DNA of 64,000 nt from Pleurodeles waltl (taxonomy: Eukaryota; Chordata; Amphibia; Caudata; Salamandridae): the NCBI RefSeq assembly GCF_031143425.1, contig NC_090450.1, forward strand, positions 223,087,442 through 223,151,441. Reading direction: 5' to 3'. The notes beneath the pieces are model-generated. The model was not told the DNA's origin. It did no database searches and was given only the letters and a program-made list of their open reading frames with translations. This document shows, in pieces, positions 1 through 11,800 of this stretch. The position numbers and the translations under genes were made by a program. How positions within the stretch are numbered: position 1 is the stretch's first letter; the number at the start of each line of letters is the position of its first letter.

Positions 1-450
1 ATCCATCGCCTAGCATCTCTCACAGAAACTTCGATGGTGGATTGACTCAGGAATATCCCACTCATGAAGCTATTAGGGGAGAAGGATTTAGCCCCCACTG
101 CTATATCGCGAAGCCAGAATTGTAACATCCCCGACGAGATCCCTACTTCTCCTCCGCGCCCCCGAGGAACAGCCCCGCCCCATTCAATTTGCGTTGGGAA
201 GTGGCTGGCACAAAATCGAAGCTCAGTGAGTCAGAATGCGGGGACTTCATTGATCGTTTTGACATTTGACTCCTACAGGAAACGTGGAGCATCAAACCAG
301 CCTTTAGGCCCCGATCTGTCAATTTATTTTTCTCCCGCACAACACAATGGGAAGGGACGCCCAGCGGCTGCTTTTCTCATCTGGTTTCGCACTACTTTAA
401 AAATTAGAATATGCCCAGTTGATATCGCCATGATATATTGAAATCACAGG
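1..450. other. Unassigned repeat-like sequence
   Basis: No recognisable gene or element end is visible here. Short open frames on both strands have no domain resemblance. The stretch may be the 5' part of the LINE that follows, but I see no conserved motif that shows this. Confidence 0.3.
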
Positions 451-2995
451 GGAGGATTCCTGCACGCATTATATCAGTACCATCTATAATCGTGGAATCA
501 TGCGTGGGGGAGTAACACAGACGATGTACAACTTTATTGCTCATAGGAACTCCTTTGCAACACACTAGTCCCTTATTATCGCAGGGTATTTCAATACTAC
601 ACATGAGCCGTGGAACGTTTTTCATTTCCTGTGGACCTGCTTTATGCAGTATCACGCACCTAGGTACAGGACTGGCAATCCAGGCCGTAACTGGCTGAAC
701 AGGCAATGAAGTAGAGCAAAATCTGGTGTGTGTGAAGCCCTTAAGAGCGGTCCTGTTGATGAAATTAGAGCGTGTAGGAAATAGTATAAGGTGTCCCAAT
801 TAAAGGCACATTCTGAATGGGACATGCAGCTTTAAACAGATGTACCTGCAGACCCCTTAACCAAAGACAACAGGCAGTTTTGGCACCTTGTTGCAAACAA
901 GAGACAGTGCCATATCTCCCACCTTACAGAAAACCTTAACTCAGATTCCTGGTTTAATAATTTTTCACACCTGTATGGCCCTCCGTTAAAGAGGCACGGG
1001 GAGGGTAAGTCTCTCCTAAAGATTGTACTACTAGCCCCCAGTAGTGCATCACATATTGCCCCAAATGAGACTGTGAGGGCAATTAAGGCCATAGCCTCTG
1101 GGAAGGCAGCGGACCGGATGGAGTCCCTGGGGATCTCTTTGTCTGACATTGAAAATTGGGCTCTTAAACACATTATCTAATCTTAGACTGGAAGGGATGG
1201 AAATGCCACCCAGCTGGAAAGCAGGAGGAATCGCCCCAGTTTACAAAAAAAAGCCCAGGGGACTCACCACTTAATTTTAGACCAATTAGCCTCACAGATG
1301 TTGAACAGACGGTTTTTTGCCGACATAGCTTGTTCGAACTAGACCCTCGGATAGAGGACAACAGAGCACTCTTGTATTTACCTGCGGGTGTCAGAACTCA
1401 GATAAGCACTTTAGCTCTGGTATTATGATTCATGATCATATACTGGAAGGCAGTTATCCTAGAAAAAATCCCGTCTTTGTCCAGTATTCGTCGAACTTAA
1501 ATTGGCCTTTGGTCTGGTTCCCTGCTGTAAATTATGGGAGGTCCTGAAGGACAGTAAAGTTTCCCCCGAACTTCTGAATATCATCATACGTCTACACCAC
1601 GTCAATGGTGTGTCCTTAGCACTACACCCTTTCCTTTTTATTTAAATGATGTGGACACAAATTTGAGTATGTCACGAATGACACTCCTAGGGTGGCTGTC
1701 AGGAAGAGCCCCTCTCTTCTGTTTGCAGACAATACCCTGCTGATTTCTAAAACGCCAGTAGGCCTGAAGATGCTACTCAGCAACTTTGTCGCATTTTGCA
1801 ACTGTAGGGGTCTGAGCATCAACCATCCAAAACAAAGTTAATGAGCGTTAGCCCCCGTAGGTCCTTTTAGAGGCCTATAATGCTAGAGGGGCAATCATTG
1901 TCACTGAATTCAACTACCTAGGAATATTTCTAACCAACAATATGTCCTAGGCTCAGCAGCTTAAAAAAAATGCTTTGAATTTAAGTCACTGTGCTGCAGC
2001 AATTCTATGACTTTATAGATCTGCGACAGTCAAGCATGTTTCACCCCCATTAGAAATCTAGAGAGCCAAAGCTGAAGGCAGTGTCCTATATGGGCCCAAC
2101 ATTTGGGGCTCAGTTCTTATGGCAGAGCTAGGCATTGTGGAGAGTAACTTTTTGAGAGCCCTAATGAGCTTACCCAAAAGCAGCCCCCTATTGCCACTAT
2201 TTCATGATATGGGCCTCATGTTACTGACCCACAGCTTAGGCCCTTACTGAATTGGTGAAGGATGAAGTTCACCCCAGCACTCCATGAATATTACCAAGCT
2301 TTTAAAGATAGTTACGTTGGATAGGTCACACAAAATTGGATGGGTAAGCTCCGTGAGGGGTAGATTGATGGACCACAACCATGTCCAGTTCTGGTTTGAC
2401 GATTCACCACATCTCACTAAAGAATCCCTTAAAGAGGCATACTGGAGCTGAAAATGGGAGCGGGATGTGAAGAAAGCTAACCATAGCTCTCTCACGAATG
2501 CTTGCCTTGAACACAAACAACATGCTGCGTTTGATTGTTTCCTTGATTTTATCCATAATCCTCGTGCAAGTTAGTTATACATTAAGTTTCATTATGGTTC
2601 CTTGTCTCTACAATCCTTCTGTTCCAAAATGGAACCCAACACCTATAATGGTTCTGGGTGTCCAGTTTGCTTTGGGGGAGCAGAGGAAACTTTGGCCCCC
2701 TTTTTTTCTTTCTCCTGCCCCAGCTATAACCAGCGCAGAAAAAGCTGGATCATTCTCATATGTAGGACGCTGGGATGTAGAAAATACCTCCCTACGCTAC
2801 GGTTGTTACAAATTGAAACAAGGTAACTCATTATTTGTTCTGTGGCCAAATATTTTAATTGGATCTGGTCTATGAGACCCAAGGCACTGGGATAGCATCA
2901 CTTGGGTTACTATAGGCTATTTGATAATTTTAGCATTTTTTACTTTTATGGTTGTTAAAACCGAAACAAAGTACATTGACTGACTGACTGAAAGT
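450..2995 (+). pseudogene. Degraded non-LTR retrotransposon (LINE) reverse transcriptase
   Basis: Read on the + strand with several frameshifts and stops, this is the reverse transcriptase half of a LINE, which copies its own RNA at a nicked target. Visible pieces in order: a linker with FWHLVANK at about 870-895; the IKAIASGKAA motif near 1080, broken by a one-base loss where the family has G-PDG; a PPSWKAGGIAPVYKK block near 1205; an active-site remnant LLFADNTLL at about 1716-1742, with FADN in place of F/YADD; and a C-terminal zinc-knuckle-like CPVC...C segment from 2659, in an open frame 2602-2826. The 3' end carries a GACTGACTGACTGA tail at about 2978-2993, typical of LINE 3' microsatellite tails. 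It looks jockey/CR1/I-like in general layout, but I cannot name the family. It is non-functional. Confidence 0.75.
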
Positions 2996-3235
2996 TTAAC
3001 ATATCCTAGAAGAATGTTTCAAAATGAATCATTACACAAACCATCTAATCAGCTTCTTTCAATGCCAGTGCCTAGTCCTTCTATCCCCAAGACAAAAATC
3101 GGACTTCTTGATAGACTGATGGTGGTACCATTAGTGTTAATACAGCCAATAAATCCCCTGGTCCACTCAGTTACCCAGTAGAGGAAATGTATTTGTCAAA
3201 TCTACAGAATGAAAGCAAACTGTTGCACAGTGTCT
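2996..3235. other. Spacer between LINE tail and LTR
   Basis: No gene, repeat boundary or structural motif recognised between the LINE tail and the first LTR. Confidence 0.3.
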
Positions 3236-3843
3236 GTTAGACAGGTCAGCCTTAGGGTGTTCTTCCCCCAAACCTTTTGCCTGCTTGCCTCCGTTTTGTC
3301 TGAATTTTTGCTCTGTTGGCCTTTTGACTCTGTTGACTACCAGTGCTAAAGTGCATGTGCTCCCTCTCCTAAACATGAATTGATTGACCTATTCCTGAGT
3401 GGCATATTTAATTTACATGCAAGTCCCTTGTAGAGTCGTATACCATATACCCAGGCCTGTAAATTAAATGTTTCCATTGGGCCTGCACCACTTATTGTGC
3501 CACCCACTTAAGTGGCACCTTAAAACTTGTCCCCGGCCTGCCATTGCAGCCTGAAGGCAGTGTCTCACTAATCTATCAACCTGGCCTTTAAAACCCCTTG
3601 CCAAATCTTAAACTCCCCTTTTGTCGCATATGTCAACCCTAAGGTAGGCCCTAAGTAGCCCATAAGTCAGGGGCTGTGTCATTAAATGGTAGGATATGTA
3701 CCCTTTAGCTTTACATGTCCTAGTAGTGAAAAACTCCCACATTTGTTTTCTCACTACTGAAAGGCCTATCCCTTCCATACAATAAAATTAGGGATACCTT
3801 ATTAATATTAATAAGTTGTAATTCCTACACCAGAGGTGGTAGA
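3236..3843 (+). mobile_element. LTR A, left part (gypsy-type LTR, + orientation)
   Basis: This segment is homologous, in opposite orientation, to the 5' part of the solo LTR that follows. Shared blocks include GTGCTAAAGTGCATGTGCTC (3345-3364), a 'CAAGTCCCTTGTAGAG' block, and 'CAGGCCTGTAAATTAAATG'. The same blocks occur reversed near 5700-5880. The start is approximate, at TGTTAGACAGGTC. The LTR is cut at 3843 by insertion of LTR B and continues at 6006. No coding capacity is claimed. Confidence 0.65.
3839..3843. repeat. Target site duplication GTAGA (left)
   Basis: GTAGA directly precedes the terminal TGTTAG of the inserted LTR and is repeated exactly after its other end at 6001-6005. Five-base duplications are what gypsy-type integrases make. 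Confidence 0.85.
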
Positions 3844-6000
3844 TGTTAGAAATGGGGTCTCTATTTGGCAGAGGTACACACCCTTGTCCAAGTAGGGACC
3901 ACAATCCTAGTCAGGGTAAGTCGCACACAATCCAAATTATCCTGTGCCCACACTCTGGTAGCTTGGCACTGAGCAGTCAGGCTTAACGTAGAAGGCAATG
4001 TGTAAAGTATTTGTGCAATAACTCACACAGTAACACGTGAAAACACCACAAAAATACACCACACAGGTTTAGAAAAATATGATATTTATCTAGTTAAAAT
4101 AAGGGAAAAATGATAAAGATTCAATAAGCACAACTTGAGATATCACTTTTGCAAGATTAAGAAGGGTCTTAAATCTTAGAAATCAACAGTTGTTTCTTGA
4201 TTACACAAAGTACCTGGTTTGTGTCAAAAATAACATGCAGGGAGACCGCAAAGGAGGAGATGTGGAAAAATAAGGTGTGCGTCAGATTTTCCGACGTGGC
4301 ACAGATGATTAGTCGTTTCTTTTCATGCCGCAAGGGGCTTTTCATTGTTTCTCGGCATGCAGTCTTGGTTCCTCACTGCAATGCGGGGATCTTTTTGATG
4401 CCCAGGGAAGATGTGGGTAAATCCTGGGTGCACTGGAAGTCACAGGTGTTGCGTCAATCCGGTTGGGTGATGTGTTAAATTTTCTGTCGCACGGCAGGTG
4501 CTGCATCGATTTTTCACTCGAGGAATTGGCTACATCAATCTGGAAGGGTCGTGCATTGAATTTTCTGTTGCAAGGCGGGCGCAGCATCGAATCTTCACTC
4601 TGGAAGTCGGGCTGCATCATTCTGGTTCGGCTGTGCAGTGATTTCTCTGTCCCAAAACAGCTGTGCTCCGTTTCCGGCTGGCTGTGCAGCGATTTTTGGC
4701 ATACAAGGCGTTTCCTGAAGAGATTGTCTTTTTGTCCCTGAGTCTTCAGAAAAAAGAAGGCCGCCTCAATCCAAGCTCTTGGAGAGCACCTCTCAGCAAA
4801 GTCAGAGGGCATTAGGGCAACAGCAGAGCAGCAGTCCTTCTCAGCAAAGCAGTCCAGTTGAGTTATTTGGACAGCCAGGCAGTTCCTCTTGACCAGTTGC
4901 AGGTTCAGTTCCAGAAGTGTCAGAGTTGGTGGGGTGAGAGACCCAGTTTATATACCCAAAAGTGCCTTCGAAGTGGGGGAAACTTAAGAGTGGTTTTGAA
5001 GTGCACAAATTTCCCCTTTCAGCACAGGCCTGTCTGCCAGGACAGTATCCCAGTATGGGGTTTGGCAGTCCACTGTATGAGGGCATGCCACTAGCCTTTG
5101 AAATGTAAGTGTCAGACCCTCCACCCTCCCACCCTTCCTGCCCAGGAAGACCCATTCAGTATGCAGATGAGTGCAGGCGTGACTGAGTATCCTGTGTTTG
5201 TGGTTGTCTGGGTGAAATGCACAAGGAAGTTGTCAACCAGCCCATCCCAGCCCAGACGTTGACTGGAGACAGGCTGTAAGGCACACATGGATTTTAAGTG
5301 CCATCACTTTCTAAAAGTGGCATTTCTAAAATAGAAATATAAAATCCAACCTCAGAAATAAGCAGGGTTTTCCATTACCATTCTAGCCATACTAAATATG
5401 ACCTGGTTGCCCCTTTCGGATCAGAATCTACCACTAAAGCAGCATGAGGGTAGCCCTAATGCTAGCCTATGAAAGGAGCAGGCCTCGCAGTGGAAAACGA
5501 ATTTAGGCTCCTACCCTACCAGGACATATAAAACACACATGTATATGTCCTGCCTTTTACCTACATAGCACCCTGCTCCATGGGTTACCTAGGGCTTACC
5601 TCTGGGGTGACTTATATGTAGAAAAAGGAGAACTTTTAAATGCCAAGTAGAAGTGGCAGTGAAACTGCACACACAGACCTTGCTATTGCAGGCCTGGGAC
5701 ATGGTTAAGGGGCTACTTATGTAGGCTGCACAATCAGTGCTGCAGGCCCACTAGTAGCATTCAATTTACAGGCCCTGGGCACATGTAGTGCATTTTACTA
5801 GGGACTTGCGAATAAATCAAATATGTCAGTTGGGAATGATCCAATGTTTCCATATTTAAGGGAGAGAGCATATGCACTTTAGCACAGGTTAGCAGTGGTA
5901 AGGTGTGCAGTGTCCCAAAGCCAGAAAAAATGAGGCCAGAAAAAGAAGAGGAGGAAGGCAAAAAGTTTAAGGTGACCCTGCAGAGAGGCTATTTTCAACA
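3844..6000 (-). mobile_element. Solo LTR B of a gypsy-type retrotransposon, nested in LTR A
   Basis: The element runs from TGTTAGAAATGGGG to ATTTTCAACA, giving TGTT...AACA ends, and is flanked by perfect 5-bp duplications (GTAGA). It is about 2.16 kb with no internal coding region, so it is a solo LTR left by LTR-LTR recombination. Orientation is taken as minus because its TGTTAGAAATGGG end matches the downstream end of the LTR that follows RNase H in the minus-strand gypsy element at 9534 (TGTTGGAAAATGGG). Open frames of 93-156 codons inside it (4197-4812) are chance frames in GC-rich repeats. It interrupts LTR A, so it is the younger insertion. Confidence 0.85.
4430..4720. repeat. Imperfect tandem repeats inside LTR B
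   Basis: Variants of a unit such as 'GCATCGATTTTTCACTC', 'GCATTGAATTTTCTGTTG', 'GCATCGAATCTTCACTC' and 'GTGCAGTGATTTCTCTGTC' recur every 60-80 bases. This intra-LTR minisatellite inflates the LTR length and produces spurious open frames on both strands. Confidence 0.55.
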
Positions 6001-6005
6001 GTAGA
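6001..6005. repeat. Target site duplication GTAGA (right)
   Basis: Exact copy of 3839-3843, directly after the AACA terminus of LTR B. Confidence 0.85.
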
Positions 6006-6780
6006 CATGTTATGTTTGGTACCCATGAACTTGTAATGATAATTCCGTCTTTACCATTAAAGAGGGTTTATCACCACAAGTTTGAAAATGCCACTTCTAA
6101 AAAGCTGGCATTTTCTTGCCCTTAGCCCTTTGTGCCTGTAAAACCTTAGGTCACATGGCTGGGTGTAACTGACAGTTGGGACTTTGGGAATTCACCCCAC
6201 ACAGTCACACAATAGGGAGATTAGCAGAGCCTGATTGGGCCATTAACTGACTTGATGGGGAGGTTGGAGGGGGGGAGGAGCTAAGCACAGCCCCACTTGC
6301 ATTTGCATAGGCCGGGCTCTGCTACCACACAATAGTCTTAACCCTACATTGTCAGTGCAGCCAGCTAGGAGCAAGAACAGGGGAGGCAGCAATTTCCTGG
6401 AACTTCAGAGCACCCTTCTAGAAACTTCTCCCAACTTCTAGGAGAGAGCACCAGGTTATAAAATAGAGCGCTGTCAGACCTGCTCCTCCGTTCACTACTG
6501 GACCAATGATAGGGCTCTCAGAGGACTGCCTGCTTTTGTGACCTGCTTTGCACTCTTCCAGACTAATGCTGTACCAGGAAGGACTGATTTGAAGCATGGA
6601 ACATGCTTGGGGCCATCGGAGCCCAGCCCTGCATCACCTTCTACACCTAGGACTCCATTTCCTTGAGCCACAGGGACTTAACAGGCTCCCACCATCTTAA
6701 ACATGTACCTGGACCCAGAGTGAAGCACGGGTAAAATTGGTGACTTTTTGTGGTTTACCCTGCACAGGATTACGCTGTTG
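6006..6780 (+). mobile_element. LTR A, right part
   Basis: This is the continuation of the interrupted + strand LTR. It includes a promoter-like TATAAAATA at about 6458 and a 'TTTTTGTGGTTTACCC' block near 6747. Joining 3843 to 6006 restores an uninterrupted LTR reading. The right boundary is uncertain; CACA near 6774 is a candidate terminus, but no target duplication was found. Confidence 0.55.
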
Positions 6781-8039
6781 CTTGACAAGCATTCACACCC
6801 CAGTCAACCAACAAACTCAATTTCTCATAGTGACTCAACAGCATCTATCTTGAAACCACTTGTTTGAAGATAGCACTTCACTGTGACACAAAGCATGAAA
6901 ACAACCATAATCATTCAGCACTGGTTATGAAGCCATAAATCATGAACTCCTTAATCTTCTCAGTATCCTTTGGTCATTTATCTATATATTGAGATTCACC
7001 TCTGACTCACACTATTGCACGCTCCACCACCACACAAAGTTTCACCTTATTGAAATATTCAACTGTTCTTCTTTCTCCTATATACCACAAAAAATCCCTC
7101 CTCCAGCAGGACCACCAAAATCCTGAATTCCATATCTACTTGCAGGTGTTGCCAAACCATACCAATACCAATTGTCATTGTCATTGTCATCGACCACAAT
7201 TACCCCTCCTTGCATGTTAGTGGTCTTACTTGTTCGAACAATTGCCACATTTTCTAAATGTATCCTATTCTACTGAAATAATAGAATGCAGAGGCTGATG
7301 AGTTACATAGAGGTCAATTGCCCTAAAGGCCATTAATGCCATACAATACAGAATCCGAGACATGCTAAGTCTAAAATGTGCAGTAAATTTGTAAGAAATC
7401 AGAAGGCATTCCTAGTAGCATAGGAAAGGTCTCGTGGCTCACCCCCAATTGTAAGGTTTATGTAGCCATTTTTTCCAAAGAGCAATGTTAGAACTCCAAA
7501 CTTGTGTCAGCAAAGAGATACATGTTCATCAAATCAGAATACAGAAATTTAAAACATCACACAACCCTACCACCTTATTGATTCAGAGGGGCTGAAATAA
7601 TATCCAGAGGTGTCGGAACAAGCTGGTTACATATACAACAGCGTACCATTGTGAATTAATGCAATGCGATGTGCAAGTGGAAGGTCTTTCAGAAAATGTT
7701 ACAGTATGTTTGAGAAGCGCATTCCAAATATTTTAGAACCACAACTAACTTTGAGAAAGACAAACTTAATGACATGAGACCGGCGGGTTTTTTTTTTAAA
7801 GTAACACTAAATTTGCACATACATGCAGTTTTATTGATGGCAAGTAGTGACTTGTTTTAGTCTGATACTATTAAAATCTTTGTTTTGCCAGAATACTTAA
7901 GAATTACAAAAAAGTGCTTTCTTTTTTATTTCCTCTTTTGCTGACTTTGTACAGTGCATTTACAGGCATATACAATGTGGTGTGTGGCAAAAAATGACAT
8001 CATACAGCCATTTCTTTCACAGTGGTGTACCCCAGCAGG
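6781..8039. other. AT-rich sequence without recognisable gene
   Basis: No exon with splice sites, transposase motif or repeat terminus is recognised. Only short simple runs are present, such as three ATTGTC copies near 7172. This is presumably intron of the nucleoplasmin gene, upstream of its first visible exon. Confidence 0.3.
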
Positions 8040-8305
8040 ACTGTCACATAATTGACTTTCTTTCTCTGACTCAAAGTGAGATGTTTGTGAACATCAGTCC
8101 CCATGTTAACAAAAAATATAAGAAGCAATTTGTCAGAATAAATAGCCTGACATTTGACATCTGTCTTTGAAGCACCCAAAATGTGAAAAGATAAATGAAG
8201 AATTGAAAGACATCTATTATTTTTTATTGCTTGGACTTTCACAACCCACTAGAAATCGGCTTGTGGCCCACCAGTGGGTTGCGACCCACAGTTTGAGAAA
8301 CATTG
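8040..8305. mobile_element. hAT-like element, right-end remnant
   Basis: The segment ends in GTGGGTTGCGACCCACAG followed by TTTGAGAAACATTG. The reverse complement begins CAATGTTTCTCAAACTGTGG, a terminal form typical of vertebrate hAT elements. A homologous segment ends at about 59095 with 'CGCGACCCACAGTTTGG', and upstream blocks also match (for example 'CCCCATGTTAAC' here, 'CCCCAAGTTAAA' there). No matching left terminus or target duplication was found. Confidence 0.6.
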
Positions 8306-8684
8306 GGCTAGTCTTCTCTGAAAATAGTCAATCAGAAATAAACAAAACAACATCTTGTTTGAATACATGCACAGAAAAAAGCAGAGAATAAACAGGGGTA
8401 ACACATCCATTAATGACAAGATGATGCCTACTTGAGGCCTAGTTACAATAAACCAGGAAAATACACTTTAACACATTGCAGCACTTTGGTATCAACTGCA
8501 TTTGCTCCACGCCAGTATACACGTGAATTCAAATTCAAGAGTAAATTAGAAAAGCACATTTTGATTTAGACGCATAAATGAGTCATTAACTGAGAGTACA
8601 CATGAAAAAGGGTTGGACTCCAGGCATCATAAACTACTTAATTTGAATGATACTCAAACACATTTTGTCTGTTTGGTTTTGCAG

Positions 8685-8801
8685 ATTTTCCTTGGGGCTG
8701 AGGCCAAAGATGAGCTCAACGTCGTAGCAGTGGAATCACAGAGCACATACCATGGCGATCCAGTTCCCATTGCGTCTCTCAGGCCATCCATCCTGCCAAT
8801 G
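8685..8801 (+). CDS. Nucleoplasmin exon (core, middle beta strands)
   Basis: The exon is 117 bases in phase 0, after a TTTGGTTTTGCAG acceptor and before a G|GTGAAT donor. It encodes 39 residues beginning [14 protein letters not shown] and ending [12 protein letters not shown]. The LG..AKDE.NVVE-like block and the A.L..S..PM block are hallmarks of the nucleoplasmin core. From memory, exon 3 of human NPM1 is 120 bp and covers the same region. No stop or frameshift is present. Confidence 0.9.
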
Positions 8802-11800
8802 GTGAATCCTCTCGGATTATAAAGTGAGGGTTGGGTTGAGGTGAGAATGTTATGCTCAAAAATGGACCAGTAACTCAACTACTTAAGTGCCACCCCATAG
8901 TGGTAGGTATGTTAGAACAAAACCATTTTCTTAGAAGATTAGGGACGTGTTCAGAATATATAATCAAACACGAGGAGTTTGTAAACTCTGCCACAGTGTT
9001 AAAACCGTTCATATTTCACAAGATAATTTTTGGCAACTTTTGCATGATCTAGATGGAGGAAGGGGACAATGTGGTGAGATAAACCTGAACATACTACATA
9101 GGTACCTTTCGAAGTAAGTAGCAGATAATCTATGCAGATGCTTTTCTGAGTTCTACAATCAATCAACTAGGGAGCCTAGCATGTACTAAAATTTGTATTT
9201 TTTCCATTTTTTTTTTTCTAATTTCCTGTGCCCCTGTGTACACACCTCATACAAAGCCTACTTGCCATGGCTTCCTTGAGGTAGGCTCATTGATGATGCA
9301 TTTGACCTGATTCGATCATGTTGGAGTAAGATTTCTACTTCTTGCACAGTTAACCTGACTAATTAAGGTTGATTTCCAGTTGGTTAATTTAATGAACGCT
9401 CTTTAGAAATGGTAAGAATGAGAATCATTTACCTGTCCTCTGTCCTCAGTGCACCACCGGGGCTCAATGTGCTGACTTTTCAGGTACAGTCTGCGTCCTC
9501 TGACTTTAGTGCCCTAAGGGAAGACAAGCCATGTGTTGGAAAATGGGTTATTGGTAAGGGCAGGTAGGTACCTACACTTAGCAATAGGCCACTAACCTCC
9601 AGTTAGGTCTCAGTAAATTAAACCCAGCTCAACCCTTGGTTGCTTGGAAACAAGAGTCAAGGCTTAAATTAAGAGACAGAGTGTAAAGCATTCAAATATC
9701 ACAAAACAGTAATTAAATAAAACACAGCAAACAGTTTAAAAATCCAAAACCAATTTATAAAAATAGATTATATTTTTATCTTTAAAATGACACAAAAACG
9801 AATAAAATCGGATAAGGGGAACCGGAGATATGAATTTTTAAAGAATTATTGTTTTTTTAGCGCCTAGAAACAAAAAGCGCCAATAGGGTCATCTGGTTGC
9901 ACCTCGACCGGGGCAAAGTCAAAGTTTAAGGCCGACCACGATGGAGCCCTGCTCAGCTACTGGCCGAGGGAGGCCTCGGTTAAAAGTTTACCTTCACACT
10001 TAGTCTCTTTTCTGAAGATTTTCTTCAGCGGGACGACCCTGCCAGTCCAACCCGATCTCCTGGAGCCCTTGTCCGGATACGCGTCGCGGGAATCCTCGGT
10101 GGAGATTTTACCTTCGGACTTAGTTGTTTTTTAGAGGTGAAAATCCTTCGACCGGGGTAAACCTGGATCTTGATCCGACGTCCCTGGAGCCCTCCTCTGA
10201 TACGCTGGCTTGGAGGGCCCGATCAACTTTTTACCTTCGGACTTAGTCTCTTTTTCAGAGATTTTCTTTACCGGGACGAACCAGCAACTCTAGCCGGCTT
10301 GCCTGAACCGCGACCTGGCCTGAGTTGCTGCGGCGGGTCCGTCCCTCAATGGAGCTTTTTTTCAAAAGTTCTCCAAACTTCTGGGGCTTCTCCCAGATGT
10401 CCTTTTTAAGGTTCTTTTGAGGTCCACAGCTCACCCCAAGGGTCCGGAAGTTCTGAGATGGTCCTTAGGGGGGTGCGGACTACAACTCCCAGAATGCACC
10501 TGGCGCAAACTCCTTTTTGGCCGCTGGGCAGTGGTCAGCTGGTTGATTTCTTCAGGAGTTGGTGCAGGGGACTCTGGTTAGCAATTTTTCACCTGTAGCA
10601 AACAGCGAGTCCCTCCTTCAACCAGTTGAATCCAGGCAAAGTCCTTCTTGTGGTGAAGCCCAAGTGTGCAGCTGGTGCAGTCTTTCTGAGTGCAGGTTCC
10701 AGGTGCAGGCCAGGGGTCCAGCAGGGCAGTCCTTCTTCTCCTTTGGTTCTTCCTTGTTGGAATCTGATGGGGATCTGGGGAGTGGGTGCAGGTCTGCCAG
10801 TTTTATCCTTGCTCCTGGGCAAAAAGCAGGGGGGTCCTGGTTCTCCAATCAGGTGCAGGGTCCTTCCCCCTGTGATGACCACTTCCTGGGCAGTGTGGCA
10901 AAAATCAATCCCAGGAGGCAACATTCTTCAAAAATCCATCATGGCTGAATCTGATTTTTGGAGGTTACATCTGGCTGAGCCCACCCACTGGTATGGCTAA
11001 AAATCATAAACACACCCCTCTCCTACCCTCTCCTAATCTAATCAAGGGGGCACCTACTTGTCTGGGGTTGCAGGATGTGGGATGTTGCTGGTTGCTCCAA
11101 ATGTCCTTCTCTGCCTTTGAAGACCAGTTTGGCTGCCCTCCCCCTTCCTGCCTCACCACCCGCTGAGGGGAGATTCCCTCCCACAGGCACATTCCTTTGT
11201 GTGAAGCCAGGCCACTTCACACCTCATCAAGGCAGCCTGGCCTGGCTGCCAGAGGCTGGACAATCAGAGCACAGCAGCAAAAACAATGCAGGGCTGAAAT
11301 TGGCAACTTTTCAGGTAAAGTTTAAAACTCTTTACCTGAACAAATTAGATTTAATCCAACAACTGGCAGTTGTGGGGTTTATTATAACAATTAATTTGAT
11401 ACCAATCTCTTGGTATCCATCATTTAAGGGGACTTTACAAATTAAAATACAAGTCTCCCCATTCTAGCCTATTAAGGCCATTTACTACCATGAGGGAAAA
11501 ACGAATTTGGCTGTTTTTACCTCACCAGGGCTTATTACACTACTTTTATAAGGTACCTGCTTATAGTTACATGGCACCCAGCCCTAGGGGCACATAGGGC
11601 ACACCTTAGGGGTGACTTATATGTAAAAATAAGGTAGTTTAATACTTTGGAACTACTTTTAATTCCAAAGTTGAATTTGCATATAACTTTAATTTAAAAG
11701 CAGCCAGCAAGGCAGGCCTGCCTTTAAAATGACACTGTGCACCTATGGGTGCACTACCTATGCTGTGGTCCCTAAACCTACATGCCCTACCATATACTAG

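Noticed and set aside
4342..4812. 156-codon reverse frame with repeated Phe/Asn/Cys motifs
   Set aside because: It is produced by the tandem repeats inside solo LTR B.
10559..11467. Several 110-130 codon frames on both strands
   Set aside because: They lie inside the gypsy LTR, which is non-coding; no domain recognised.
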